39,494 nt of DNA from Brevundimonas diminuta 3F5N. Its GTDB lineage: Bacteria; Pseudomonadota; Alphaproteobacteria; Caulobacterales; Caulobacteraceae. The position numbers were made by a program, and so were the translations under genes. The stretch lies in NCBI RefSeq assembly GCF_900163625.1, contig NZ_FUIE01000009.1, positions 1 to 39,494 of the forward strand, written 5' to 3'. The notes under the pieces are model-generated. The model saw only the letters and a program-made list of their open reading frames with translations. It did no database searches and was not told where the DNA came from. Numbering within the stretch: position 1 is the first letter of the stretch; every line of letters begins with the position of its first letter. This document shows positions 6,690 to 15,197 of this stretch, piece by piece.

Positions 6690-8054
6690 ATGCAATTCGT
6701 TCTACTGGCGATCGCCCTCGGACTGGCGACAGGCGTCGCGGGCGTCCGGCTGTCGCTCGGCGCCCATGGGCGCATACGCGCGGTGCAGCGGCTGCATGAC
6801 GGTCAGGTCGACGCCGCCCAGCGGCGCATCGCCGACCTTGAAGGCGCCGCTTGCGATGTCGAGGCGCGCCTGCTGCGCGCCCAGGCGGTCGAGGCCGCCG
6901 GGCGCCGGACCCATGCGGCACTGCTCACCGCTTTCAGCCGTGAGATGCGCGGGCCGCTCGACGCCATACTGGGCTTTGCCGATCTGCTGCGGATCAATGC
7001 GGTCAATGAACCGCTCAGCCGACGCCAGAGCCAGGCCGTCGATCAGATTCACGATGGCGCGGCGCGCCTGAAGACTCTGGTTGAGGGGCTGACCGCCTTT
7101 GCGGACGCCTCGGCCGTCGGGGCTACGCGCGAGCGCCTGGACCCTCTGCTGATCGCCCGGCGCATCTGCCAGTCTCTGACCGGCCTGGCAGAGACGGCGG
7201 GGGTCGATCTGCGTCCGCCTCCGTTTCAGGCGGGGCTGACCGTCCAGTCCGAGGCCCGCGCCCTGGATCAGGTGCTGACCAGCCTGATCCGCAACGCCGT
7301 GCAGCACAATCGGCCGGGCGGAACGGTCGTGATTGAAGGACGCCGCGTCGCCCAGAAGGTCTGGATCACCGTGCGCGACACCGGGCCGGGCTTGTCTCCT
7401 CGCCGGATCGAGACCTTGTTCGAGCCTTTCGCCCGACGCGGCCGGGCCGCCTCGCCGGTCGATGGCGCGGGCGTCGGCCTGGCCGCGGCGCGCCGTCTGG
7501 CGGTCGCCATGGACGGCGACTTGACGGTCGAGAGCCAGGAAGGCGAGGGCGCGGCCTTCATCCTGCGTCTGCCCGCTTCACCCCAGGCCCAGGCCGAATC
7601 TCGGGCCGAGCTTCAGGCTGCCTTGCCGCTATCGCGCCTGCCGGACGCGGTCCTGCTCTATATCGCCGAGGATGCGGCTGCGGTCGCCTTCATGCGTCAT
7701 CTGTTGCACGGATTGAGTCCGGTCCAGCTCCACGTCGCGGCGACTGCGCAGGAGGGAGCGGACCTGGCGCGCGACCTTCAGCCCGACGCCGTCATCCTCG
7801 ATCTGGATCTGCACGGCGGGCAAGGCCTCGCGGTCAAGGCCGCCCTGGCGCAGGAGCCTCTGACCCGCGACCTGCCCGTCATGGCCCTGTCGGCGGCGGT
7901 TGAACCGGACGAGGTGCGACGCGCGCAGGCGGCGGGCTTCGCCGAATACCTGATCAAGCCGATCGGGCTTGCCGATCTGGCGGCGGGTTTGTCGCGTCTT
8001 CTCGCACCCTCCGGCGTCTCTTCGCAGACCGTGCCGAAGACCGCACGCACCTGA
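6690..8054 (+). CDS. Hybrid histidine-kinase-like protein lacking the phospho-acceptor His
   Basis: The 454-residue protein has one N-terminal membrane segment (residues 2-20), a short coiled coil (about 26-70), a DHp-like domain, an HATPase domain and a C-terminal receiver. The ATP-binding domain looks intact: N-box RNAV (N202), DTGPG (230-234), LFEPF (243-247), GAGVGL (259-264). The receiver keeps acidic residues E327 and D328, phospho-acceptor D371, S401 and K423. In the H-box, the usual S-H-E-L-R-T-P-L reads SREMRGPL, so R84 (CGT, 6939-6941) replaces histidine and normal autophosphorylation is not expected. The ATG at 6690 follows GGGAGGA; a GTG three bases earlier is the alternative. It may be a regulatory pseudokinase whose receiver is phosphorylated by a partner. 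Confidence 0.88.
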   Translation: MQFVLLAIALGLATGVAGVRLSLGAHGRIRAVQRLHDGQVDAAQRRIADLEGAACDVEARLLRAQAVEAAGRRTHAALLTAFSREMRGPLDAILGFADLLRINAVNEPLSRRQSQAVDQIHDGAARLKTLVEGLTAFADASAVGATRERLDPLLIARRICQSLTGLAETAGVDLRPPPFQAGLTVQSEARALDQVLTSLIRNAVQHNRPGGTVVIEGRRVAQKVWITVRDTGPGLSPRRIETLFEPFARRGRAASPVDGAGVGLAAARRLAVAMDGDLTVESQEGEGAAFILRLPASPQAQAESRAELQAALPLSRLPDAVLLYIAEDAAAVAFMRHLLHGLSPVQLHVAATAQEGADLARDLQPDAVILDLDLHGGQGLAVKAALAQEPLTRDLPVMALSAAVEPDEVRRAQAAGFAEYLIKPIGLADLAAGLSRLLAPSGVSSQTVPKTART

Positions 8055-8158
8055 CGACTTCACGCGGTCGCGACGACGGGCGGGATTGACGCCGCGCCTC
8101 ATGGCGGCTTCCTAAAGAGAAACGGGGCTTTCGATCCTCGTTGCTTGAGAAGACCGAT

Positions 8159-8881
8159 ATGCCGCGTACGCCGAACCGACCTTTCCGGCTCGCTTTCCAG
8201 CCCCTGTTCAAGACCATGGTCGGCCCGGCTCTGGCCTCGGCGGCCCTAGCCGCCTGCGCCACGACGCCGCCCCCGCCGCCTCCGCCGCCGATGGCGGTTC
8301 CAGCCGCGCCCGAGGCGCCGATCGGGGCCGTTCTGGACGACTGGCGGGGCGTCATCACCCCGGCGGACCGCGACCGCTATCAGCGCCGCGCCGCCGCCTG
8401 GAGCCTGGCGCTGGAACAGGCCCGGCGCCAACCCGGCTCGGGCGACCTGTCGGCTCTGGGCGAGCTGATCGACCCTGACGCCGCCCGTTCCAACGTCGCC
8501 CCGCCGCCCGGCGCCTATCGCTGCCGCACCGTCAAACTGGGCTCCCAGGGCGATGAAGGCGGGCTCGGCTATGTGGTTTATGGCTGGTTCGCCTGCCGCA
8601 TCGAGCAGACGCCCGGCGGGCTGAAACTGGTCAAGCGCACCGGCTCCCAGCGTCCGGCGGGCCTGCTCTTCCCCGAGAGTGACCGCGAGATGGTCTTCCT
8701 CGGCTCCATGGCCTTGGCGTCCGAGCCGATGGCCCGCAGCTACGGCCAGCGCGCTGAACGCGATCTGGTCGGCGTGCTGGAGCGGATCGGCGAGCGGCGC
8801 TGGCGCCTGGTCACGCCCTGGCCGGCGGCGGAATCCAACCTCGATCTGCTGGAGTTGGTCCCAGCGCCGCCGTCGCGCTGA
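8159..8881 (+). CDS. DUF4893 lipoprotein, first of two tandem paralogues
   Basis: The 240-residue protein starts with a basic region and a hydrophobic segment ending in a lipobox (LAAC), followed by a run of eight prolines. It is therefore probably a lipoprotein exported by Sec and anchored through its cysteine. The mature part matches DUF4893: a DDWRGVITPADRDRY start, PGAYRCRTVKLGS, TGSQRPAGLLFP, and the closing RIGERRWRLVTPWP and ESNLDLLEL motifs. The function of the family is unknown. ATG 8159 is chosen over an upstream TTG at 8141 because it directly precedes the signal peptide. The next gene encodes a paralogue. Confidence 0.85.
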   Translation: MPRTPNRPFRLAFQPLFKTMVGPALASAALAACATTPPPPPPPPMAVPAAPEAPIGAVLDDWRGVITPADRDRYQRRAAAWSLALEQARRQPGSGDLSALGELIDPDAARSNVAPPPGAYRCRTVKLGSQGDEGGLGYVVYGWFACRIEQTPGGLKLVKRTGSQRPAGLLFPESDREMVFLGSMALASEPMARSYGQRAERDLVGVLERIGERRWRLVTPWPAAESNLDLLELVPAPPSR

Positions 8882-8929
8882 ACCGTCGCCGTTCCTGTCC
8901 GTTAGGGCTGGATGATTGTGGAGACCCCC

Positions 8930-9646
8930 ATGCGCCTCGGATTCGCCTGCGCCGCTGTTCTCATGAGCGCCGCCCTGGCCGGCTGCGACCGCGCCGCCGC
9001 GCCGGATCAACCGCCCGCCTCCTCGCCTGCCGCGCCCGATGAAGCGACGCCCGAGGTCGTTTCGCCCGCGCCTGAGGCTGTCGCGCCGTCCCCCGGCGAG
9101 CAGGGCGGAGGCGACGACTGGCGTGCGGTCGCCGCGCCCGCCGACGCCAGCTTGCTGGGCCGCCTCGACCAGGCCTGGAGCCTGGCCCGCGCCGAAGCCG
9201 AGGCGCGGGGCTTCGCCGACGAAGTCGAATCCCTCGGCGTCCTGGTCGACCCCAACGCCGGACAGGCGGGCCGTCTTCAACCGCCGCCGGGCGACTACCG
9301 CTGCCGCACCGTCAAGCTGGGCGCGCGCCAGCCGCAGGGTCTGGCCTATGTCGCCTATCCGGCCTTCCGTTGCCGCGTCGAACTGACGCCCGGCGGCGAC
9401 CTGATCCTCGAGAAGACGACCGGCAGCCAGCGCACCCGCGGCCTGCTCTACCCCGACACCGACCGGCGCCTGGTCTATGTCGGCGCCCAGGCCTGGGGCG
9501 ACGAGAGCGGCTTTCCCGCCTATGGCGCCAAGGCCGAGCGCGACCAGTTGGGGGTGTTCGAACGCATCGGGCCGCAACGCTGGCGCCTGGTCATTCCCTT
9601 CCCCAAGCAAGAGTCCAAGCTCGACATTCTGGAGCTGACGCGCTGA
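8930..9646 (+). CDS. DUF4893 lipoprotein, second tandem paralogue
   Basis: The 238-residue protein has a signal peptide ending in the lipobox LAGC, then a Pro/Ala-rich linker of about 50 residues and the DUF4893 domain. It shares PGDYRCRTVKLGA, TGSQRTRGLLYPD, GVFERIGPQRWRLVIPFP and ESKLDILEL with the preceding gene, so the two arose by tandem duplication. ATG 8930 follows GGAG with 6-nt spacing and starts the signal peptide; an in-frame ATG at 8912 would add six residues. The short gap to the previous gene (48 nt) suggests co-transcription. No enzymatic motif is recognised. Confidence 0.85.
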   Translation: MRLGFACAAVLMSAALAGCDRAAAPDQPPASSPAAPDEATPEVVSPAPEAVAPSPGEQGGGDDWRAVAAPADASLLGRLDQAWSLARAEAEARGFADEVESLGVLVDPNAGQAGRLQPPPGDYRCRTVKLGARQPQGLAYVAYPAFRCRVELTPGGDLILEKTTGSQRTRGLLYPDTDRRLVYVGAQAWGDESGFPAYGAKAERDQLGVFERIGPQRWRLVIPFPKQESKLDILELTR

Positions 9647-9718
9647 TCGCAGCTTGACCGGGCGGGGCCGCGCCCGCCACCCTGAACGCCTCATCGCTTT
9701 CAACCTTGGAGCACCCGC

Positions 9719-10123
9719 ATGCGCGGCGTCGGCCTCACGCTCGGATCCATCATCGCCATCGCCGTTGTGCTGGCGGTCGTCCTGATCGGCTTCCCCACCT
9801 ACAACGTCTATTCCAAGCAGATGGCGGGCAAGGCCGCCTATGAAGAGGCGGTGCAGAACCGCCGCATCCGCGTGCTGGAGGCCCAGGCCGCCCTGGACTC
9901 GGCCAAACTGACCGCCGCCGCCGAGATCGAGCGCGCCAAGGGCGCCAATGAGGCGAACCGCATCATGGCCGAGGCGCTGGGCGGCCCCGAGGCCTATCTG
10001 CGCTGGTCCTACATCAACATGCTGCAGGAAACGGCCGGCAAGGAAGGTCGCCAGACCATCTACATCCCCACCGAAGCGGGGATGCCCATCCTGGAAGCCG
10101 GCCAGCGTCCGGTGACCCGTTAG
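9719..10123 (+). CDS. Small membrane protein resembling the tail of a stomatin/SPFH protein
   Basis: The 134-residue protein has an N-terminal membrane segment (about residues 6-27). An alanine/glutamate-rich coiled coil (AYEEAVQNRRIRVLEAQAALDSAKLTAAAEIERAKGANEAN) follows, then a conserved C-terminal region with YLRWSYINMLQET and IYIPTEAGMPILEA. These C-terminal motifs resemble the region after the SPFH/band 7 domain in prohibitin-like proteins, but no SPFH domain is present. The ATG at 9719 follows TTGGAG. It may be a scaffold or protease-regulator fragment kept as an independent gene. The function cannot be assigned from sequence. Confidence 0.7.
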   Translation: MRGVGLTLGSIIAIAVVLAVVLIGFPTYNVYSKQMAGKAAYEEAVQNRRIRVLEAQAALDSAKLTAAAEIERAKGANEANRIMAEALGGPEAYLRWSYINMLQETAGKEGRQTIYIPTEAGMPILEAGQRPVTR

Positions 10124-10197
10124 GTCGAAGGCTACGGAACCGGGGGCGTCGCTCAGGCTTTCTGTCGATCACGAACGGTTGAAGGAAGGGATGTTTC

Positions 10198-10758
10198 ATG
10201 AAGTTGCGGCTGTCAGTACGGGGCTTGCCCGTTCTCATCGGATTCATGATGCCGGCTCTGGCGGCGTGTGGTCAGGGTCAGGCGGAAAAGGCTGAGAACG
10301 CGCTGCCGCCGCCCGCAGTCGCCGCGCCTGAAACGGCGCCGTCCTCGACGGTCGCGGCGTCTCCAGCTCCTCCTCCGGCGGCGGCGGCGCTCCGCTCCTC
10401 GCCAGGCCCTCGAGGGTCGACCGTGGACCTGACGCGGGTCCAGGTCACAGGCTCCATCCTGACGGTGGAACTACGCTACACGCCGCCGCCTGGCGAAACG
10501 GTCTCCCAGTGGTTCTTCAACCTCAGCGACGTCAGCGTCATCGACGACGCCACCTCGCAGCGCTACGGCGTGTTGCAGGACGAGGAGAAGAAGTGGATGG
10601 CCGCGCCGCTTTCAGGCGGGCGGATCGGCGTCAGCACAGGGCGGGACAAGCCGGCGATCATCTGGTTCAAATTCCCAGCGCCGCCCGCCGACAGCGCCAC
10701 CATCTCCTTGAACATGCCCGATGTCAGTCCGTTTGACGGCGTGCCGGTGCAGCGGTGA
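10198..10758 (+). CDS. Lipoprotein of unknown function, partner of an OmpA-like gene
   Basis: The 186-residue protein has a signal peptide with lipobox LAAC near residue 24, a Pro/Ala-rich linker to about residue 75, and a beta-rich domain. That domain contains VTGSILTVELRYTPPPGE, SVIDDATSQRYGVLQDEE and a closing SLNMPDVSPFDGVPV motif. The pattern looks like an immunoglobulin-type fold, but no family was recognised with certainty. Its stop overlaps the GTG start of the OmpA-family gene by four bases, so the two are translationally coupled and probably work together in the periplasm or outer membrane. Confidence 0.72.
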   Translation: MKLRLSVRGLPVLIGFMMPALAACGQGQAEKAENALPPPAVAAPETAPSSTVAASPAPPPAAAALRSSPGPRGSTVDLTRVQVTGSILTVELRYTPPPGETVSQWFFNLSDVSVIDDATSQRYGVLQDEEKKWMAAPLSGGRIGVSTGRDKPAIIWFKFPAPPADSATISLNMPDVSPFDGVPVQR

Positions 10759-11396
10759 GTCGAGTGCGCGTCGGGGCTTGCGTCGCCCTGGCGACAGGGC
10801 TGGTCGTGGCTCTGGCCGCCTGTTCCGGCGAGCGGTCCGATGAGTCTGGCCCGTCGCCCACCGCTGCGCCGACGCCTTCGTCGCAGGTTGAGGCGAACCC
10901 CGTCACGCCGCCAACGGCGGGGGCTGGCGCCCAGAACGGCGGTTTGGGCGGCGGCGCTCGCCTGACAGGTCAGGTCAGCGGCCTCACCGGCCGGATCAGC
11001 GGCTTCGCCATGCGCCAGACCGAGGCGCAGACCATTGTCGAACTGGCGTCCGACGTGCTGTTCGCCTTCGATTCCGCCCGGCTGACGGCAGAGGCGGAGG
11101 CGGCGCTGCGACGCACGGCCGAACTGGCTGCGCAGGCGGGATCGGGCCGCATCACCGTGGTCGGCCACACCGATTCGGTCGGCGAGGACGCCTATAACCT
11201 CGCGCTGTCCAAGCAACGGGCCGAAGCGGTGGCGCAGTGGCTCGCGGCGTCGGGCGGCGTCCCGGCTGATCGCCTGCACGCCGAGGGGCGCGGCGAAGCC
11301 GAGCCCGCAGCGCCCAATGCGACGAGCGACGGCAAGGACGACCCCGAGGGCCGCGCCAGGAACCGCCGCGTCGTGGTCGCTATTCCGCGCGCCTGA
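10755..11396 (+). CDS. OmpA-family peptidoglycan-binding lipoprotein
   Basis: The 213-residue protein starts at a GTG that overlaps the preceding stop (GTGA). It has a lipobox (LAAC, near residue 23), a flexible linker, and a C-terminal OmpA domain from about residue 95. Marks of that domain are DVLFAFDSARLTAEA, VVGHTDSVGEDAYNLALSKQRAEAV and GRARNRRVVV. The conserved Asp and Arg of these motifs bind diaminopimelate in peptidoglycan in this family. It probably tethers the outer membrane to the cell wall together with the lipoprotein encoded just upstream. Confidence 0.9.
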   Translation: MSRVRVGACVALATGLVVALAACSGERSDESGPSPTAAPTPSSQVEANPVTPPTAGAGAQNGGLGGGARLTGQVSGLTGRISGFAMRQTEAQTIVELASDVLFAFDSARLTAEAEAALRRTAELAAQAGSGRITVVGHTDSVGEDAYNLALSKQRAEAVAQWLAASGGVPADRLHAEGRGEAEPAAPNATSDGKDDPEGRARNRRVVVAIPRA

Positions 11397-11405
11397 GCCG
11401 CCGCT

Positions 11406-13058
11406 TCACACCCGCGTCAACCGCAGGTCCTGATAGTCGTAGCTGAAGTCGATGTCGGGCGAGACGCCCTTGACCGTCGCCGTGGCGGGCTTGGCCGTGG
11501 CGATGCTGAAGGTGATGAAGGCGTCTTCCTCGCGCTTGTCGGGGAAGCGGGTGCGGAAGGTCTCGCCGTCATAGGGCTCCAGCCAGCCTTGCAGCGCCGG
11601 GGTGTGGGTGAAGCGTAGCCACAGGCCGGACTTGCGGTTGCGACCGCGCCCTTCCGTCTTCGGCTCGATGACGATGTCGCCGTACCAGGGATCGCGCCAG
11701 GTTCCGGCATAGACCTCCAGCGGCATGGACGGCGCCGCGCCCGCCGCCTGTTTGGCGTCGATCTCGACGGCGGCCTTCAACGACTTCTCGGTCCCCTCAG
11801 CTTCCAGTCGCTTGGAATCGGCGATCCAGTCGACGTCGACCTTGTTCATGGCGATGTCCGACAAGCCCGAGCGCAGGGCGCGTAAGAGGAAGCTCTCTTC
11901 CGCGTTGGTGAAGACCGAGAAGCCGATCTTGCGGCCGGGGATCAGCACCGTGGCCGAGATGCCGCCGGGCGAACCGCCGCCGTGGGTCGCCAGCCGCTCG
12001 CCGCGATAGTCCTGCACCTGCAAGCCCATGGCGTAGGTCGAGGCCACGGCCCGGTTGGGCAGGGCCGCCGTCGGCCCGTTGGACGAGGAGACGACGATGT
12101 TGGGCTTGTACATCTCCTTGGCGGCGGCTTCGGAGAACAGGCGCGTGCCGTCGGCCAGCTTGCCGTCGTTCAGGCGCACGGCGATCCACTTGGCCCAGTC
12201 GTGGGCGCTGGCGCAGATGCCGCCCGCCGCCGCCGCCGAATCCCAGTTCCAGACCTCGACGATGGATTCAGCGATCTGGGTCATCGGCCCCTGATAGCGC
12301 AGGGGCGGCCCGACGCGGCCGTGCGGCAGGGCGCTCTTCTTCGGATCGGCCAGACGGGCCAGGGGCGCGCTCTCGCTCATGCCCACGCGGTCGAAGATGC
12401 GGGTCTGGACGAAGGCCTCCCACGACAGGCCTGACACCTTCTCGATCACCGCGCCCGCCACCACGAACATCAGGTTGCAGTAGTGGTAGTCCTCGCGGAA
12501 GCCGTCCTCGATGGGCACGAAGGCGGCCTGGGCCAGAACCTCGGCGCGGGTCCGGTCGCTGTTGGGCCAGAACAGCAGGTCGCCCGCGCCCAGGCCGAAA
12601 CCGGCGCGGTGGCTGAGGGTGTCGCGCACGGTGATGCGCTCGCCCACCATCGGATCCGACAGGGTGAAGCCAGGCAGATAGGTGCGGATCGGCTCGTCCC
12701 ACTTCACCTTGCCCTCGTCGACCAGGATGGCCAGGCAGGCGGCGGTGACGTTCTTGGAGTTCGAGGCGATGGCGAACAGGGTGTGTTCGTCGGCCGGTTC
12801 GGCCTTGCCCTGACGGCGCACGCCATAGCCCTTGGCCAGCACCGTCTTGCCGTCGCGCACCAGGGCCAGCGACACGGCGGGCTGCTCCGGCCAGGCGGCC
12901 ATGCAGCGCTGAACCCAGGCGTCGGCGGCGGCGGCGATCTCCTCGTCCGAGCGCGTGTCGGCGCTGGTCTGCGCCCAGCCGGTCGCGGGCAGGGCCGCCC
13001 CCGTGGCGGCGACGGCGGAAGAGATCAGCGCCGCGCGGCGCGACAGGCGGATGGACAT
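11406..13058 (-). CDS. Serine hydrolase, class C beta-lactamase-like, with DUF3471 tail
   Basis: The 550-residue protein starts with a Tat-type signal (SRRAALISSAVAATGAALP, cleavage near residue 30). The S12 peptidase/beta-lactamase fold has SNSK (S99, K102) as the SxxK motif, YCN (193-195) as YxN, and a later HGG (in LATHGGGSPGG) in the place of KTG. A C-terminal DUF3471-type domain starts around LEVYAGTWRDPWYGD. Such proteins are usually D-aminopeptidases, esterases or peptidoglycan-related peptidases rather than antibiotic-resistance enzymes. ATG 13058 was chosen because it follows GGGAG and opens the signal peptide; a reading from 13115 adds 19 residues before it. Confidence 0.9.
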   Translation of the reverse strand: MSIRLSRRAALISSAVAATGAALPATGWAQTSADTRSDEEIAAAADAWVQRCMAAWPEQPAVSLALVRDGKTVLAKGYGVRRQGKAEPADEHTLFAIASNSKNVTAACLAILVDEGKVKWDEPIRTYLPGFTLSDPMVGERITVRDTLSHRAGFGLGAGDLLFWPNSDRTRAEVLAQAAFVPIEDGFREDYHYCNLMFVVAGAVIEKVSGLSWEAFVQTRIFDRVGMSESAPLARLADPKKSALPHGRVGPPLRYQGPMTQIAESIVEVWNWDSAAAAGGICASAHDWAKWIAVRLNDGKLADGTRLFSEAAAKEMYKPNIVVSSSNGPTAALPNRAVASTYAMGLQVQDYRGERLATHGGGSPGGISATVLIPGRKIGFSVFTNAEESFLLRALRSGLSDIAMNKVDVDWIADSKRLEAEGTEKSLKAAVEIDAKQAAGAAPSMPLEVYAGTWRDPWYGDIVIEPKTEGRGRNRKSGLWLRFTHTPALQGWLEPYDGETFRTRFPDKREEDAFITFSIATAKPATATVKGVSPDIDFSYDYQDLRLTRV

Positions 13059-13133
13059 CAAGGACGCTCCCGAAGACTGAACGGCGACGCTAACGCCGCC
13101 GGTCCGCCGGGCCAAGGGGCGACGCTCTTCAAT

Positions 13134-13165
13134 CCGCTCGTCCCGGCGTCCGCCGGGGTGAGCGG
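13134..13165. terminator. Long hairpin downstream of the BCCT gene
   Basis: CCGCTC (13134-13139) pairs with GAGCGG (13160-13165), and inside it CCCGGCG (13142-13148) pairs with CGCCGGG (13151-13157). It lies past the BCCT stop and ahead of the hydrolase start. It resembles a dispersed alphaproteobacterial palindrome and may terminate BCCT transcription; there is no clear T-run. Confidence 0.5.
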
Positions 13166-13179
13166 AGATTTCACAAACC

Positions 13180-15090
13180 CTAGGCCGCCAGTCGCCACCG
13201 TTGCAGATGCTCCAACACGTCCGCCACGATCTGGGCGCGGGTGAAGCCGGTCACGTCGCGCGGGCGCATGCCGTCGCCGGTTACGGCGCTGAGGCGCCAC
13301 TCCAGGGCCCGGCGGCTTTCAGGGGCCTCCAGCGCGGTCAGGGCAGGCAGGGGCCGCGAGCGCGCGCCCAGCCGATAGAGGAAGTCCCGCCCGTTGGCGT
13401 GCTCGACCCTTAGCCAGACGCCGTTGTCGTCGCTCTGGACCTCGCTGTTCTCCAGCCCCTCGGCGGCGACGGCGGCGCGCACTTCTTCCAACGCCGGGGC
13501 GCCGTGACGGGCGATCTGGCGGTCGATGTCGCGGCGGCTGGCGGGCGCCAGGATGCGCTTGAGCTGTTCGCGCAGCGGCGGCGCCTCGGTCTCGACGGCC
13601 TCGCCCCTCAGGTCGGCGTTCATCTGCCGCGCCAGGCCGAAGCAGGCCAGGATCATGATGACGGCGAAGGGCAGGGCCGCCACCAGGGTCGCCGCCTGCA
13701 AGGCGCCGAGGCCCCCGGCCAGCAGCAGCAGGGCCGCCGCCAGCCCCTCCATCGCGCACCAGTAGACACGCTGCCAGCGCGGCGTGTCCTCCGCCCCGCC
13801 CGAGGCCAGGGTGTCGATGACCAGAGAGCCGGAATCCGCCGAGGTGATGAAGAAGACCGCCACCAGGGCGATGGCCAGGACCGAGGTGATCGCCGTCCCC
13901 GGCAGATACTCCAGGAAGCGGAACAGGGCCGTCGACAGGTCCGCCTGCACGGCCTCGGAAATGGCCCCGGCCGCCACGCCCAGGTCCAGGCTCATGGCCG
14001 AATTGCCGAAGACCGTCATCCACAGGAAGGTGAAGCCCGTCGGCACCAGCAGCACGCCGATCAGGAACTCGCGCACCGTGCGCCCGCGCGAGATGCGGGC
14101 GATGAACATGCCCACGAACGGCGACCAGGCGATCCACCAGGCCCAGTAGAACAGGGTCCAGTCCGCCATCCAGGCGCGCGGCTCATAGGCGTAGAGGGTG
14201 AAGGTGCGGACGAAGAAATGGTCCAGATAGAGGCCGAAATTCTGCACATAGGCCCGCAGCAGGAACAGCGTCGGCCCCGCGATCAGCACGAACAGCATCA
14301 GGCAGACGGCGATGACCAGGTTCAGCTCGGACAGTCGCCGCACCCCCTTGTCCACACCGGTCAGGACCGAGATCGTCGCCGCCCCCATGACCACGGCGAT
14401 CAGCCCGACCTGCATCATCACATTGCTGGGCACGCCGAAGACGTAGTTCAGTCCCGAGTTCATCTGCGCCACGCCCAGCCCCAGCGAGGTGGCGATGCCG
14501 AACAGGGTGCCGCAGATGGCGAAGATGTCGACCGCGTCGCCCAGCCAGCCGTTCACCCGCTTGCCCAGCAGGGGATAGAGGCTGGACCGCATGGTCAGGG
14601 GCAGGCCCTTGCGGTGCGCGAAATAGGCCAGGCTCAGCCCCACCACGGCGTAGATGGCCCAGGCGTGCACGCCCCAGTGGGTATAGGTGATGACCATGGC
14701 CTCGCGCGCGGCCGTCAGGGTGCCGGGCTGCGCCTCGGGCGGGGCGATGTAGTGCTGCACCGGCTCGGCGACGGCGAAATACATCAGGCCGATGCCCATG
14801 CCCGCCGCGAACAGCATCGCCAGCCACGAGACATAGGGGAAGTCCGGTTCGGCGTCGTCCGGCCCCAGCTTCAGCCGTCCGGTCGGCCCGACGGCCAGAA
14901 CGGCCACGAACAGCAGGAAGCCCGCCACGGAGGCCACGTAGAACCAGCCGAAGGTGTCGATCACCCAGGCCTGGGCGCGCCCGAAAAGCAGGCCGGACGT
15001 GGCGGGCGCCGTCAGGGCGAGCAGCAGCAGCCCGCCCGCGATGGCGCTGGCCCCCCAGAAGACACGGGGGTTCATCTTAGTCGTCAGCAT
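13180..15090 (-). CDS. BCCT family choline/betaine transporter, BetT-like
   Basis: The 636-residue membrane protein has about 12 hydrophobic segments and belongs to the betaine/carnitine/choline transporter family, which drives uptake of quaternary ammonium compounds with an ion gradient. Family marks include AGMGIGLMYFAVAEPVQHY, the tryptophan-rich WTLFYWAWWIAWSPFVGMF of the substrate site, and RISRGRTVREFL. A hydrophilic C-terminal extension of about 140 residues, starting near LREQLKRILAPASRRDI, resembles that of BetT choline carriers. No bet biosynthetic gene is nearby, so the substrate is inferred only. Possible operator repeats lie just upstream at 15115-15138. Confidence 0.92.
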   Translation of the reverse strand: MLTTKMNPRVFWGASAIAGGLLLLALTAPATSGLLFGRAQAWVIDTFGWFYVASVAGFLLFVAVLAVGPTGRLKLGPDDAEPDFPYVSWLAMLFAAGMGIGLMYFAVAEPVQHYIAPPEAQPGTLTAAREAMVITYTHWGVHAWAIYAVVGLSLAYFAHRKGLPLTMRSSLYPLLGKRVNGWLGDAVDIFAICGTLFGIATSLGLGVAQMNSGLNYVFGVPSNVMMQVGLIAVVMGAATISVLTGVDKGVRRLSELNLVIAVCLMLFVLIAGPTLFLLRAYVQNFGLYLDHFFVRTFTLYAYEPRAWMADWTLFYWAWWIAWSPFVGMFIARISRGRTVREFLIGVLLVPTGFTFLWMTVFGNSAMSLDLGVAAGAISEAVQADLSTALFRFLEYLPGTAITSVLAIALVAVFFITSADSGSLVIDTLASGGAEDTPRWQRVYWCAMEGLAAALLLLAGGLGALQAATLVAALPFAVIMILACFGLARQMNADLRGEAVETEAPPLREQLKRILAPASRRDIDRQIARHGAPALEEVRAAVAAEGLENSEVQSDDNGVWLRVEHANGRDFLYRLGARSRPLPALTALEAPESRRALEWRLSAVTGDGMRPRDVTGFTRAQIVADVLEHLQRWRLAA

Positions 15091-15114
15091 GGGCTCCTAA
15101 TCGCACAGCGACGC

Positions 15115-15138
15115 TTGAGGTTCCAATTGAGGTCCAAT
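15115..15138. promoter_or_regulatory. Possible operator repeats upstream of the BCCT gene
   Basis: Two similar units, TTGAGGTTCCAAT (from 15115) and TTGAGGTCCAAT (from 15127), lie 25-48 nt before the start. The second contains the inverted repeat ATTG-AGGTC-CAAT. The pattern recalls BetI-type operators of choline-responsive genes, but the match is loose. Confidence 0.3.
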
Positions 15139-15197
15139 CGCAACCGGCGGAAGGACTGACGTTGCGGCGAAGCTTGCGGACTTTATGACCGTCGGAT

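Noticed and set aside
8246..9703. Long minus-strand open frame across the DUF4893 genes
   Set aside because: It is an antisense shadow of two real lipoprotein genes, caused by high GC and rich in Gly, Arg and Gln; no domain was seen.
11406..13058. Antibiotic-resistance beta-lactamase
   Set aside because: The motifs fit the broad S12 serine hydrolase group; the DUF3471 tail and HGG in place of KTG point to a peptidase or esterase instead.
13504..15159. 551-codon plus-strand open frame opposite the BCCT gene
   Set aside because: Antisense shadow: its translation is dominated by Gln, His, Arg and Gly with no recognisable domain, while the opposite strand encodes a clear transporter.
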